From Puniceicoccales bacterium (GTDB lineage Bacteria > Verrucomicrobiota > Verrucomicrobiia > Opitutales > JAIRKQ01), in contig JAISBD010000004.1 of NCBI GenBank assembly GCA_031266345.1, positions 1 to 64,000 on the forward strand: 64,000 nucleotides of DNA, in the 5' to 3' direction. Positions 18,021-27,373 of the stretch are shown one piece after another. A program made the translations under genes and the position numbers. Under the pieces are notes generated by a model that worked only from the letters and a program-made list of their open reading frames with translations, was not told where the DNA came from and did no database searches. Positions within the stretch are counted from its first letter, which is position 1; each line of letters starts with the position of its first letter.

Positions 18021-18758
18021 ATGGAAATTCCTTTGAATTTGAACGTTGGCGAGCTGATTCGCCGGCCAAATCGTTTTATTTTCGAGGGTATTGCGGATGG
18101 TCGGGTGCAACGCTGGCACTGCCCGGTAACGGGAAGCATCGGACTAGTGGAAGACTTTCGGGGGGTACCCTGTCTGCTTACTCCAGCGAATGACATTGGA
18201 AAGCGCACAACGGAGGGCACTGTGGAAGCAATTTCGCTGAATCGGGGCAGGGATTGGATTGGCATAAATCAGAATCGCATCAATGGTTGGATGGAGTATT
18301 TTTTGAAGGAAAATGCTTTGCCGAGTATGATTAACAGTGCAGGATGTTCCGTGCGCCATGAGGTCAAAATCGATGATTCCCGCATAGATTTGGTGGTGGA
18401 AAGGGGAGAAAGATGTACATTTTTGGAGCTTAAAACCCCGATGCGAGACCTGCTCCTATCACCCAATGCCCACTTCACGCGGCCGCCATCCCCTTCCTAC
18501 TTTGACCGCGGATTGCGCCACTTTGAAACCTTAGCCAGATTGGTTGAAGCTGGACATCGGGCCATTGTGGCTCTCTGTTTTATGTACGATGCGCCGCTGT
18601 TTGCCTCACCTGCGCGCGATAAATGGAATGCGAAAATCATCGATACCATTAGGGCTGCCAATCTCCGCGGTGTCGAAAACTGGCAAATTAATCTAAAAAT
18701 CTCGCCGACTTCACTGAAAATTACGCTGTGCCAGGCGCGACCTTTTTGCCCAGATTAG
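18021..18758 (+). CDS. sfsA: SfsA family protein, 245 aa
   Basis: Matches the SfsA family (sugar fermentation stimulation protein; DNA-binding/nuclease-like fold). Recognisable blocks are RRPNRFIFEG near the N-terminus, HCPVTGSIG, RIDLVVERGERCTFLELKTPM (a PD-(D/E)xK-like core with Asp and Glu-x-Lys) and FDRGLRHFETLARLVEAGHRAIV. Length is normal (about 235-250). The ATG at 18021 gives the family N-terminus; the longer frame from 17982 uses a TTG. No ribosome binding site is visible. The in vivo role is not settled in any organism. 17783-18020 shows no gene apart from the tRNA promoter. Confidence 0.85.
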   Translation: MEIPLNLNVGELIRRPNRFIFEGIADGRVQRWHCPVTGSIGLVEDFRGVPCLLTPANDIGKRTTEGTVEAISLNRGRDWIGINQNRINGWMEYFLKENALPSMINSAGCSVRHEVKIDDSRIDLVVERGERCTFLELKTPMRDLLLSPNAHFTRPPSPSYFDRGLRHFETLARLVEAGHRAIVALCFMYDAPLFASPARDKWNAKIIDTIRAANLRGVENWQINLKISPTSLKITLCQARPFCPD

Positions 18759-18862
18759 AAATTTTTGAACAAAATATTCCACCGTTCAACGAATTAGCCC
18801 AAGCTTCGAGACTTCTTCTTTGAGCAAAGTAAGTTGTCTAGTGGCGAGTCGCGGCAGGGTTT

Positions 18863-20890
18863 CTAGGAAAGCAAATTGCCCTTGGAAAGGAAAGCCTCTT
18901 CATCCCAAATTTCTATCCCCAATTCTTCCGCCTGGCTAAGTTTGGAGCCGGAGTTTGCTCCGCAGAGGAGGATATCAATTTTTTTGGAAATGGAGTTGGC
19001 AACATTACCCCCCCTTGCCTCGATAATTTCCTTTGCCTGGGTCCGCGTAAATTTTTTCAACGTCCCGGTCAGGGCGAATGTTTTGCCATCAAAAATTTTT
19101 TCACCCCCCTGGCGAAAAGTGGGTTTTAGCGATAAACAAACCCCGCATTGCTCCAAGTTTTTGAGGATGTTTTGGTTGCCTTCATTTGAAAAAAATTCGA
19201 TGATTGACCGCGCAATTTTTTCCCCGATTCCTTCAATGCAGGCCAGCTCCTCCACCGATGCAAGTGAAATTTCCCAAATCGATGAAAACTTTTTGCACAA
19301 ATCCTTGGCTGTTTGTTCCCCGATACCGAAAATACCCAGGCCATTGAGGAGCCGCCAGAGGGGGCGAGTCTTGCTCAGGTCAATATTTTTCAGGAGGTTA
19401 AGCGCTGATTTTTGCCCGAATTTTGGCAGCGCAATTAAATCGCCGTAGGTCAAATTGTATATGTCCGCCACTGTTTTTAAGCGGCCGCTGTGGACTAATT
19501 TTTCAATCACCGCTTCCCCAAGATTGTCGATGTCCATGGCGGATTTTGAAGCGAAATAGGAAATCTTGCACCTCAGCTGAGCCTTACAGGCCGGATTTGC
19601 GCATCGCCACGCCACTTCATTTTCCCGCTTGATTAGGTTGTAACCGCATGCCGGGCAATGCGTTGGAAATGAAAATGGCTTGCAAATTTCGCTGCGCTTT
19701 GGCATGTCTACGGACACTATCGCCGGGATTATTTCGCCGGCTTTTTCGAGAAAAACATAGTCATTTATGCGAATATCCTTTTTTTCAATCTCGTCGGAAT
19801 TATGCAGGGTCGCACGGGAAACAATGCTCCCGGAAATTTCAATGGGTTCCAAGTCGGCCACCGGCGTCACGACACCGGTCCGCCCCACCTGCAAAATTAT
19901 GTCTTTCAACTTCGTGGACACGCGCACCGGTGCAAACTTATAGGCGATTGCCCAGCGCGGTGCCTTGGCGGTGCTGCCCAAAATTTCATGCAAGCCTAGC
20001 TCATTTATTTTCAAGACCGCCCCGTCGGTCCAATATTTGAAATGTTTCCGCTCCAAATCGAGCTCCTGGATGCATTCCCAGGCAGTTTCTACGTCCGCCG
20101 CCACCCAATATTTTTCCTGCGTCGGGAATCCCCAGGCTAGGAGTTGCTTTAGGACATCGCCCTGCGTCCCCAAACTACCATCCGAAACACAGCCGACGGC
20201 GTAGGTTATGATTTTTAAGTGGCGAATTTGCACGTCCTGCGGATCCAAAGATTTTACCGTGCCAGCCGCCAAGTTGCGCGGGTTTGCGTATTCCTCCAAA
20301 CCCTGGGACCGCCTCTGCTCATTGGCAGCCTCAAAAGTTTTTTCATCGATGAAAACTTCGCCCCGTATCTCAAGTCTCGCCGCACATTGATTTAGCACCC
20401 TGGGCAGGGATTGCACCGTTAGAATATTCCACGTCACATCGTCGCCAAACGTCCCATCGCCGCGCGTCAAAGCACGGATCAACTCGCCATTTTCGTAAAT
20501 CAGGTTTATTGCGATGCCGTCTATCTTCGGCTCAACAATGTAGCTATAATCTTGCTCCGCCAGCTGCTTCTTCACCCGCCCATCGAATGCGACCAATTCG
20601 TCACGGGAATAAGTATTCGACAAGCTTTGCATGGGAGTCAAGTGGGGATGTTTTTGAAACCCATTCGCCGAATCATTGCCCACGGAATCCTCCCCCGATT
20701 CCATGCCGAAATTTGCTGCAATTTGTTCCAATCTAATGAGTTCAGCTTTTAAGCAATCGTACTCAAAATCGGAGATTTGCGGCTTATTTTCTCGGTAATA
20801 CAGCCTGTCATGCAAGGCGATATCGTCGCGCAAATGCTGAAGTTTTTTTTCAATTCTTGCAGGGCTTTGACCGTTAAATTTCGTATTCAC
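18863..20890 (-). CDS. ligA: NAD-dependent DNA ligase, 675 aa
   Basis: Seals nicks in replication and repair using NAD+. Domain order is complete: Ia segment (YYRENKPQISDFEYDCL), adenylation domain with EPKIDG (active Lys122) and TRGDGTFGDDVT, OB fold, a C4 zinc finger (CPACG and CANPACKAQL), helix-hairpin-helix repeats (about 470-580) and a C-terminal BRCT domain (FALTGTLKKFTRTQAKEII). Length is standard (about 670). The start is GTG at 20890 with GAGG immediately before it. Divergent from dnaN with a 77-bp gap. Confidence 0.95.
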   Translation of the reverse strand: MNTKFNGQSPARIEKKLQHLRDDIALHDRLYYRENKPQISDFEYDCLKAELIRLEQIAANFGMESGEDSVGNDSANGFQKHPHLTPMQSLSNTYSRDELVAFDGRVKKQLAEQDYSYIVEPKIDGIAINLIYENGELIRALTRGDGTFGDDVTWNILTVQSLPRVLNQCAARLEIRGEVFIDEKTFEAANEQRRSQGLEEYANPRNLAAGTVKSLDPQDVQIRHLKIITYAVGCVSDGSLGTQGDVLKQLLAWGFPTQEKYWVAADVETAWECIQELDLERKHFKYWTDGAVLKINELGLHEILGSTAKAPRWAIAYKFAPVRVSTKLKDIILQVGRTGVVTPVADLEPIEISGSIVSRATLHNSDEIEKKDIRINDYVFLEKAGEIIPAIVSVDMPKRSEICKPFSFPTHCPACGYNLIKRENEVAWRCANPACKAQLRCKISYFASKSAMDIDNLGEAVIEKLVHSGRLKTVADIYNLTYGDLIALPKFGQKSALNLLKNIDLSKTRPLWRLLNGLGIFGIGEQTAKDLCKKFSSIWEISLASVEELACIEGIGEKIARSIIEFFSNEGNQNILKNLEQCGVCLSLKPTFRQGGEKIFDGKTFALTGTLKKFTRTQAKEIIEARGGNVANSISKKIDILLCGANSGSKLSQAEELGIEIWDEEAFLSKGNLLS

Positions 20891-20967
20891 CTCTTTTTTT
20901 CACTAAATCAAATTGTCGCCTTGTTTTTTCCAAGATTAAAGTTAGTTTTTCGACCATAATTTAAGCT

Positions 20968-22089
20968 ATGAAATTTTCCATCGATAGAACTGCGTTTGTT
21001 AACGGTCTGCAGCAGGGCGTGAATGTTGTTTCCACCAGGTTAGTTATGCCGATTTTAAGTAATGTTTTGATAGAGGCGATCGGCGGTGAGGTCTTCTTTA
21101 CCACTACAAACCTTGACCTGGGCATCCGCTGCGGAGTGAAAGCAGACGTCGATTCGGAGGGAGCCATAACCCTGCCGGCGAAAAAATTGGCCACAATTGT
21201 GCGGGCTTTGCCATCGGAGGTGGTGCGTTTCGAGCTCAATGGCCCCCGGGTTCACATCTCCTCCGCTAGCTCCCACTTCGAGATTATGGGCTTGCCGGCC
21301 AACGATTTTCCCGCATTGCCGGACCGCTTGGAAGAAAATAGGCACAGCGCTCCCCAGGGGGAATTTTTGAGGCTATTGAAAAATGTCTCCTACGCCCAAT
21401 CGCGGGATGAAAATCGCTACATTTTGAACGGTGTGTATTTCAGCCTGGAAAATGGCAGCCTCACCGTTGTTGCAACGGATGGCAGGAGGCTGAGCATGAT
21501 GGCGAAAGTATTTGGCGAGGACAGCTCTTCCGCGGGAATAATCGTTCCGTCGAAAACAATCGCCGAGATCGAGCGCCTACTTGGCCAGGGCGAAGACATG
21601 TGGTTTGCCTTCAATGAAAGGCAGGTAGTTTTTTCGATTGCGGTCAAGGATGATGGGAAAAGCGGCTTAGTTGGGGACATTGCCGTGGTTTCTAAGGTCA
21701 TAGACGGCAATTACCCCAACTTTAAGCAGGTCATTCCCCAAGTCACCGAAAATCGTGTTAAGCTGGACAGGCAGCTGACCTTGGATTGCATTCAGCGCGT
21801 GGCATTGGTTACGAGTGAGAATAAAAATTCCATAAAAATGCGCTTTGCGGATAATTCTTTGGAGCTATCGGCGGCGAGTGTGGAGTACGGCGAGGCCCAC
21901 GAAAAAATTGCCATACAATACGGAGGGAATCCGGTGGAGATCGCTTTTAATCCTGTGTTTTTAAGCGATCCATTGCGGGCGCTGGTGCAGGACGAGGTAT
22001 TTTTTGAGTTCAAGGATGAAATGAATCCGGGGGTATTTCGCACGCTAGACAGTTTTCTATGCGTTGTTATGCCGCTGCGCGTTGGTTGA
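20968..22089 (+). CDS. dnaN: DNA polymerase III beta subunit (sliding clamp), 373 aa
   Basis: Ring-shaped clamp that tethers the polymerase to DNA. Full length, with three clamp domains. Recognisable blocks are VSTRLVMPILSNVLIEA, LPDRLEENR, RYILNGVYFSLENGSLTVVATDGRRLSM and the C-terminal FLCVVMPLRV. No dnaA, recF or gyrB lies nearby, so this is not the classical dnaA-dnaN origin cluster. WaaA begins 1 nt after its stop, so the two may share a transcript. No Shine-Dalgarno sequence. Confidence 0.95.
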   Translation: MKFSIDRTAFVNGLQQGVNVVSTRLVMPILSNVLIEAIGGEVFFTTTNLDLGIRCGVKADVDSEGAITLPAKKLATIVRALPSEVVRFELNGPRVHISSASSHFEIMGLPANDFPALPDRLEENRHSAPQGEFLRLLKNVSYAQSRDENRYILNGVYFSLENGSLTVVATDGRRLSMMAKVFGEDSSSAGIIVPSKTIAEIERLLGQGEDMWFAFNERQVVFSIAVKDDGKSGLVGDIAVVSKVIDGNYPNFKQVIPQVTENRVKLDRQLTLDCIQRVALVTSENKNSIKMRFADNSLELSAASVEYGEAHEKIAIQYGGNPVEIAFNPVFLSDPLRALVQDEVFFEFKDEMNPGVFRTLDSFLCVVMPLRVG

Positions 22090-22090
22090 C

Positions 22091-23380
22091 ATGTTTACGC
22101 TGATTTACAGGCTGCTATTTCTGCCGCTGTTTTTGCTCATGTTGCCCTACTATGGCATAAAGATGTGGAGGCGTGGGGGCTATGCAAAGGATCTCACCTA
22201 TCGGCTGGGTTTTTATCCGACGCTGAAAAAATCTGGAAAAAAAAGGATTTGGCTGCAGGCTGTCAGTGTCGGTGAAGTGAAAGCGGTGGGAGGCTTAGTT
22301 GACCTCCTCATCGCCGACGGCAGGTTCGAGATAATTTTGACCACGACTTCGAGCACGGGATACACTCTAGCGGGGGAGTTATACGGCGGAAAAATTTTGT
22401 TTGTGGGGCTATTTCCCTGGGATTTTTACGCATTTAGCGCGCTGGCGTGGGAAAAAATTCGCCCAGACATCGCTCTCCTCATGGAAAGCGAGCTTTGGCC
22501 GGAACACATGCACCAAGCACGGGTGCGTTCCTCACCGATCTACCTCGTTAACGCACGCCTCTCGGACAAAACCTTTGCCAGGTATGCAAAATTTCCAGCC
22601 CTATGCCGGGCAATTTTTTCGCCGGTTACGAAAATTTTAGCACAATCGAAGGATGTTTATGACCGCTTCGTCGCGTTGGGGATTGATGGGAATAAGCTAT
22701 CAGTATCGGGCAACTTGAAATTTGACTGCACTTTTCCGCCCATTGGTGCTTCGGATAGGAAGGCACTTAAAACTGAGCTGGGTTTTGGGGAGGAATCCCT
22801 AATTTTGCTTGGTTCGTCGACGTGGCCCGGGGAGGAAGAATGGCTAATTGAGTGCTTCGCCATGATTCGCAAAAGGGCGAAAGGAGATTGGCGTCTCCTG
22901 TTTGTTCCAAGGCATGCGGAGAGGCGTGCGGAAATAATGCTTTCCCTAAAAAGGGGTGAATTTTGCTGGCATCAACGCTCGCGGGGGCCCGCCGAAGCGC
23001 AGGTCGATATTTGCCTCGCGGATACGACTGGTGAGCTGGCACGGCTGACCAGCGTCGCCGATTTAGTTTTTATCGGGAAAAGTTTGCTGGGGAACAGCGG
23101 CGGGCAGTCGCCCCTGGATGCTGCAGCGTATGGGATCCCAATGGTTTACGGTGATAATATGACAAACTTCCGCGCGATTTGCCAATCCCTGGAATTATCC
23201 GGTGGAGCGGTGAAAGCCGGTGACGCGGCGGCGGCCCAAAGTGCCCTAGTCGAGCTCGCCTTTGATGGGCAGAGGCGGGGGCAATTGTCAAAAATTTTGG
23301 CCGACTGGTATGTGCAAAATCGCGGGGCAGCGGAGTACACTTACCGCGCAATTGTCGAGGATTTTTTCCATGCTAAGTGA
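22091..23380 (+). CDS. waaA: 3-deoxy-D-manno-octulosonic acid transferase (Kdo transferase), 429 aa
   Basis: Adds Kdo to lipid A precursor at the inner membrane. An N-terminal hydrophobic anchor (LLFLPLFLLMLPYYG) is followed by a GT-B glycosyltransferase: IWLQAVSVGEVKAV, LMESELWPEH, LVNARLSDKTFARY, a SGNLKFD turn, LLGSSTWPGEEE, FVPRHAERR and GKSLLGNSGGQSPLDAAAYGIPMVYG. Normal length (about 425). Together with lpxA and lpt genes it shows that the organism makes LPS. Starts 1 nt after dnaN and overlaps the SpoU gene. Confidence 0.93.
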   Translation: MFTLIYRLLFLPLFLLMLPYYGIKMWRRGGYAKDLTYRLGFYPTLKKSGKKRIWLQAVSVGEVKAVGGLVDLLIADGRFEIILTTTSSTGYTLAGELYGGKILFVGLFPWDFYAFSALAWEKIRPDIALLMESELWPEHMHQARVRSSPIYLVNARLSDKTFARYAKFPALCRAIFSPVTKILAQSKDVYDRFVALGIDGNKLSVSGNLKFDCTFPPIGASDRKALKTELGFGEESLILLGSSTWPGEEEWLIECFAMIRKRAKGDWRLLFVPRHAERRAEIMLSLKRGEFCWHQRSRGPAEAQVDICLADTTGELARLTSVADLVFIGKSLLGNSGGQSPLDAAAYGIPMVYGDNMTNFRAICQSLELSGGAVKAGDAAAAQSALVELAFDGQRRGQLSKILADWYVQNRGAAEYTYRAIVEDFFHAK

Positions 23381-24188
23381 GCAAAAAATTACTAGCAAAC
23401 AAAACCCGAAGATAAAATTTGTGGCGAAATTGCGCGACCGCGGGAAAAGAAATCGGCTGGGATTATTCATCGTCGAGGGATTTCGGGAATGTTGGCGAGC
23501 CTTTGAGAGTGGGGTCACTTTCGAATCTCTGTTCTTCTGCGCAAAATTTTTTCGGAACGGGAACTTTGACGAGTTTGTGCGCAGCGTCGCCCGGGCGAAT
23601 GTGGATATTTTTGAGCTGAGCGGCGATGTCTTTGAAAAAATAAGCGTGCGCAGTGGCTGCGATGGTATTTTGGCGATTTGCAGGACGTGGCAGTCGAGTC
23701 TTCAGGGGTTAAAATTTCGCGAAAATTCTCTATTTCTTGTGGTTGATGGGATCGAGAAATCTGGAAATTTGGGGGCCCTCATGCGCTCGGCGGAATCGGC
23801 AAATGTCGACGCCATGTTTATCTGCAATCCCGTGGCGGACATTTTTAACCACAACGCTGTTCGAACGTCTCAGGGGGCGCTATTTTCACTGGCGATCTTT
23901 CAGACCACTCGAGAGGAAGTCTGTGAAATTTTGCTCAAAAACGGTGTGGCAATTTTTGCGACAACTCCCTCCGCGCAAAGGCGCTATTGGGAAGCGGACA
24001 TGGTGCCATCCACGGCGATCGTGGTCGGGGCGGAACACGATGGCTTGCCGGAATTTTGGTTGCACGGCGACCGAACCACCGCGGTTTCAATGCCGCAGCT
24101 CGGCCGCGCGGATTCTTTAAATGTCAACGATGCGGCTGCCATTGTGCTCTACGACGCCATTCGGCAGCGCCTATCACGGAGAAGCTGA
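23370..24188 (+). CDS. SpoU/TrmH-family RNA 2'-O-ribose methyltransferase, 272 aa
   Basis: SPOUT methyltransferase for rRNA or tRNA ribose. An N-terminal substrate-binding domain (FIVEGFRECWRAFE) precedes the knot with motif 1 EKSGNLGALMRSAES, motif 2 IVVGAEHDGLPEFW and motif 3 SMPQLGRADSLNVNDAAAIVLYDA. The ATG at 23370 lies inside the last codons of waaA, indicating coupling. The closest well-known relatives are RlmB/TsnR-type 23S rRNA enzymes; the target nucleotide cannot be read from the sequence. Confidence 0.85.
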   Translation: MLSEQKITSKQNPKIKFVAKLRDRGKRNRLGLFIVEGFRECWRAFESGVTFESLFFCAKFFRNGNFDEFVRSVARANVDIFELSGDVFEKISVRSGCDGILAICRTWQSSLQGLKFRENSLFLVVDGIEKSGNLGALMRSAESANVDAMFICNPVADIFNHNAVRTSQGALFSLAIFQTTREEVCEILLKNGVAIFATTPSAQRRYWEADMVPSTAIVVGAEHDGLPEFWLHGDRTTAVSMPQLGRADSLNVNDAAAIVLYDAIRQRLSRRS

Positions 24189-24190
24189 CC

Positions 24191-24667
24191 ATGGATAATG
24201 ATTTTTTTTTGACGGCCAGAGTTGCCGATGTGGTGGCAAATCTCGGAGAATACCGCCCCTGCTGGGATGATTATTTCATGGCGACGGCACTGCTGATCTC
24301 GGCGCGGTCGGATTGCGGGAGGCTACACGTGGGCTGCGTGTTGGTTTCGTCCGGCCAGTGCCAGCACCGGGTCATCGCCGCCGGATACAATGGCTTCGTT
24401 GCCGGTGCGCCCCACAAATCGCGCATGCGCGACAATCACGAACAAGCAACCATCCACGCGGAACAAAATGCCATCGCCGATGCGGCGAAACGGGGGGTAA
24501 GTGTCTTGGGATCAACTAGTTACATCTCCCACTATCCCTGCTTGCAATGTGCAAAATTACTTGTCTCCGCCGGCATTGGGCGGATTAAGTACCACTTCGA
24601 TTACAACAACGATCCCCTAGTTGGCGAGCTCTTGGCTGAGTGGGGCCTCCCCATCGAGCAGTTGTAA
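24191..24667 (+). CDS. dCMP/cytidine deaminase family protein (ComEB-like), 158 aa
   Basis: Zinc deaminase that probably converts dCMP to dUMP for thymidylate synthesis. Zinc and catalytic residues are HAEQNAI (His89, Glu91) and PCLQC (Cys117, Cys120), with SARSDCGRLHVGCVLV and AGYNGFVAGAPH as in dCMP deaminases. A GGAGAAG sequence lies about 7 nt before the ATG. Starts 2 nt after the SpoU stop. Its last 51 nt overlap prmC on the other strand. The dUTPase at 49350 is a functional partner in dUMP supply. Confidence 0.88.
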   Translation: MDNDFFLTARVADVVANLGEYRPCWDDYFMATALLISARSDCGRLHVGCVLVSSGQCQHRVIAAGYNGFVAGAPHKSRMRDNHEQATIHAEQNAIADAAKRGVSVLGSTSYISHYPCLQCAKLLVSAGIGRIKYHFDYNNDPLVGELLAEWGLPIEQL

Positions 24668-25546
24668 TCCTTTGCATCCTATCAGGTTACAAAACTCTCC
24701 CCCGGGGTGAGACAGGATTAGGAACCTGCTTCGCAGGGATTGGTCTTTCAACGATTCGGAGAATTGGAACCTTTCCTTCGCAAATTCAAATGTGGCCTGG
24801 TGGTGAGCCTCTCCGGTTTCCAGGGCCAGTACGCCATTGGGCTTCAAAAATTTCGGGGCTTGGTCGATAATTTTCAATAAATCTGCTTTGCCGCCATCCG
24901 CCGCACACAGGGCCGCCTTCGGCTCGAAAAATTTTATCTCCGGCTGGGTTTGCGCCCATTCTTCCTCGGATAAATAGGGTGGATTGGAAACAATCAGGTC
25001 AAATGCACCGGCAATGCTGGAAAACCAGTCCGATTCCACGAAAACTACGTTGCGGGTCATATTGCGTGCCCCATTTTCCCGGGCTAGGGAGAGGGCGGCG
25101 CGGCTGCAATCGGAGGCGCACACCCGCGAGCGCAGGAAATATTTGGCCAACGTGAGCGCCAGAGCTCCGCTGCCCGTCCCAAGTTCAAGGATGTCCAAGG
25201 CTGCATTTTTGTGCGTTGAAAATTTTTTTATCAAGATCTCAGCCAATTCCTCCGTTTCCGGACGCGGGATGAGCGCCCGCTTATCCACATTGATCGTCAA
25301 CTCGTGAAAGGGCCATTCGCCCATTATGTACTGCAGCGGCTCGCGCTTCGCACGGCACGTCAGAAGAACCCTGATGGCGTCGAGTTGCCTATCATTCAAT
25401 TTCGCCATGTACCGCAAATATAGGTCGATGCGCCGGCACCTAAGTGCCTTTGTCAAAAGACATTCTGCTTCAAATCGTGCGTTACAAATGTCCTTTCTGC
25501 GCAAAAATTCTTCGGATTTTTTCAATATGTCAATTAGTGTCGACAT
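24617..25546 (-). CDS. prmC: Peptide chain release factor N5-glutamine methyltransferase PrmC, 309 aa
   Basis: Methylates the Gln of the GGQ motif of release factors RF1/RF2 with SAM. Contains an N-terminal helical domain (FEAECLLTKAL), LIPRPETEELAEI, SAM motif LELGTGSGALALTLA, and catalytic SNPPYLSEEEW. The ATG at 25546 (MSTLIDILKKSE) fits the family; 48 extra upstream codons belong to pssA. The C-terminus is longer than usual by about 20 residues and is encoded in the overlap with the deaminase gene. prfA, its usual neighbour, is absent. Overlaps the end of pssA by 13 nt. Confidence 0.92.
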   Translation of the reverse strand: MSTLIDILKKSEEFLRRKDICNARFEAECLLTKALRCRRIDLYLRYMAKLNDRQLDAIRVLLTCRAKREPLQYIMGEWPFHELTINVDKRALIPRPETEELAEILIKKFSTHKNAALDILELGTGSGALALTLAKYFLRSRVCASDCSRAALSLARENGARNMTRNVVFVESDWFSSIAGAFDLIVSNPPYLSEEEWAQTQPEIKFFEPKAALCAADGGKADLLKIIDQAPKFLKPNGVLALETGEAHHQATFEFAKERFQFSESLKDQSLRSRFLILSHPGGEFCNLIGCKGLQLLDGEAPLSQELAN

Positions 25547-26352
25547 CTCAACAATTTCGCCCTGCGATTGCGCAAAATGTGCCTGCCCATCCCCCAAAAT
25601 ATGTAGCTCAAAAATATTACCGCCATGGCCAGCTCCTGCACGAGTGTAAACAGTAAAATAATCGCAATTCCGATGATGAACGACCCCCACTTTGCCTGCG
25701 TATTCCAGTCAACTTTCTTAAAACTTGGGTACTTAATGTTGCTCACCATGAGCCAGGCTATCAGCAACATCAGCGGCGGTAGGATGAGGGACAGCGCCTT
25801 TAAGTCGTAGCTATTTAGGAGCAAAACGAGGGAAACTATCACCCCGGCGGCGGCTGGCACCGGTAATCCGTGAAAATCGTGGCTATTTTTATCCTGTTCG
25901 AATTTGGGCAGCAGGGGGTTAGTTATCACGTTGAACCTCGCCAGACGCACACCGGCGCACAGCAGGTAGATAAACCCGAAAATCCACCCGACTTGGCGAA
26001 AAAATGGGAATTGCTCCGTGGGCGATAGGATCATGAAAAATACCATCAAAGCGGGCGCAACTCCAAATGAAACCGCATCGGCAATGGAGTCGAATTCCTT
26101 GCCAAACATGGATTCTTTCCCGCCTAAGCGCGCCACTCGGCCATCTAATAGGTCGCATATGCCGGCCATGACGACTAGCCAAACGGCCTGCGCATAGAAA
26201 TATGCCGCCATTTCCTCGGAAAACGTGCAATATTTGGCCTGTATGCAGCGAATTATTGCCAAAAACCCAAAAAACAGATTGAGCGCCGTGAAAAAGCTTG
26301 GCAGGAGGTAAATTTTACTGGCATCTTCCACCGATTTATTTGTCTTTTCCAT
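25534..26352 (-). CDS. pssA: CDP-diacylglycerol-serine O-phosphatidyltransferase, 272 aa
   Basis: Integral membrane enzyme making phosphatidylserine, the precursor of phosphatidylethanolamine. The CDP-alcohol phosphatidyltransferase signature is intact: CDLLDGRVARLGGKESMFGKEFDSIADAVSFG, with all Asp ligands of DGxxAR-x8-G-x3-D-x3-D. About seven to eight hydrophobic segments. The ATG at 26352 (MEKTNKSVED) is preferred. psd is not in the window. Shares a strand and overlap with prmC. Confidence 0.9.
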   Translation of the reverse strand: MEKTNKSVEDASKIYLLPSFFTALNLFFGFLAIIRCIQAKYCTFSEEMAAYFYAQAVWLVVMAGICDLLDGRVARLGGKESMFGKEFDSIADAVSFGVAPALMVFFMILSPTEQFPFFRQVGWIFGFIYLLCAGVRLARFNVITNPLLPKFEQDKNSHDFHGLPVPAAAGVIVSLVLLLNSYDLKALSLILPPLMLLIAWLMVSNIKYPSFKKVDWNTQAKWGSFIIGIAIILLFTLVQELAMAVIFLSYIFWGMGRHILRNRRAKLLRCRH

Positions 26353-26402
26353 GGGGATTATTGAGCAGAAAAAGTGCACCGAAGCAACAACGTTTTAAAT
26401 TT

Positions 26403-27320
26403 TTATTCCGCCCCGAAGAGTGCGTCCACGTAGCCATTCACTGAAAATCGCGAAAAATCTTCCATGCGTTCGCCGGTACCCAGGAACAGGATTGGGATTT
26501 GAAGTTCGCGGTGTATGCCGACAATCGCACCGCCGCGACTGCTCCCGTCCATCTTTGTAACAATTAGTCCCCCTAGGCCGACCTCGCCGTGAAAAATTTT
26601 GGCGGACTCCAGCGAATTCGTTCCCAAGCTACCGTCAACCACGAGCCAGTTGTGCAGCTGCACATCGCCGTCCAATTTCTTCAAAATTTTTGAAATTTTT
26701 TGCAATTCAGCCATCAAGTTCGCTTTGACGTGCAGTCGGCCGGCCGTATCGGCTATGAGCACATCGTATTTTCTTGCGAGTGCGGACTGGTAGGCATCAT
26801 AGGCGACAGCGGCGGCATCTCCGCCGGACTGCCCACTGACGATATCCAGGGCTAATTTATTCGCCAAAGTCTTGATTTGTTCACCTGCGGCGGCGCGGAA
26901 AGTGTCGCAACCGGCCAGCAGAACCGATTTTCCATTTGCTCTGAAAAACTGTGCCAATTTGGCGGCCGTCGTCGTTTTCCCCGCCCCATTAACCCCAATC
27001 AAGCAGACCACCAGTGGCTTGCCGGTCACCGTCGGCAACTCAGCTTCGGCGCAGCTCAAAGATCTTCTAATCACGGCGGCGGCGATTTCCAGGGCATTTT
27101 GCTTGCGCATGGACGGCTCTTTTTTGTGAGCTAATTTTATTTCACCTATGATTTCCTGCGTGGTTTTTGTCCCGAAGTCTGCCGCCAGCAATGCCCGCTC
27201 GATTTCGTCCAGGGCATCGCCGTCAATTTTTTCAAACTTGAACAGCGAGCGGAGCGATTGAAATAATCTCTTCCCCGGCTTGGCTATTTTGGCTGGCAAT
27301 TTTTGAAAAAATTTAAACAT
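26403..27320 (-). CDS. ftsY: Signal recognition particle receptor FtsY, 305 aa
   Basis: SRP receptor GTPase targeting ribosomes to the inner membrane. An N domain (about 20-95) leads into the GTPase: LIGVNGAGKTTTAAKLA, LAGCDTFRAAAGEQ, IADTAGRLH, TKMDGSSRGGAIVG and the end FSVNGYVDALFG. It lacks the acidic A domain of the E. coli protein, as many FtsY do. The ATG at 27320 (MFKFFQKLPAK) gives an amphipathic, basic N-terminus suited to membrane binding. Confidence 0.95.
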   Translation of the reverse strand: MFKFFQKLPAKIAKPGKRLFQSLRSLFKFEKIDGDALDEIERALLAADFGTKTTQEIIGEIKLAHKKEPSMRKQNALEIAAAVIRRSLSCAEAELPTVTGKPLVVCLIGVNGAGKTTTAAKLAQFFRANGKSVLLAGCDTFRAAAGEQIKTLANKLALDIVSGQSGGDAAAVAYDAYQSALARKYDVLIADTAGRLHVKANLMAELQKISKILKKLDGDVQLHNWLVVDGSLGTNSLESAKIFHGEVGLGGLIVTKMDGSSRGGAIVGIHRELQIPILFLGTGERMEDFSRFSVNGYVDALFGAE

Positions 27321-27373
27321 GTCGAAAGGTGCATGCTTACACACTTTTTTTCTTTAAACAATGAAAATTTGCA

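Noticed and set aside
20891-20967. Replication origin between ligA and dnaN
   Set aside because: The gap is only 77 bp, has no DnaA-box cluster I could see, and dnaA is absent.
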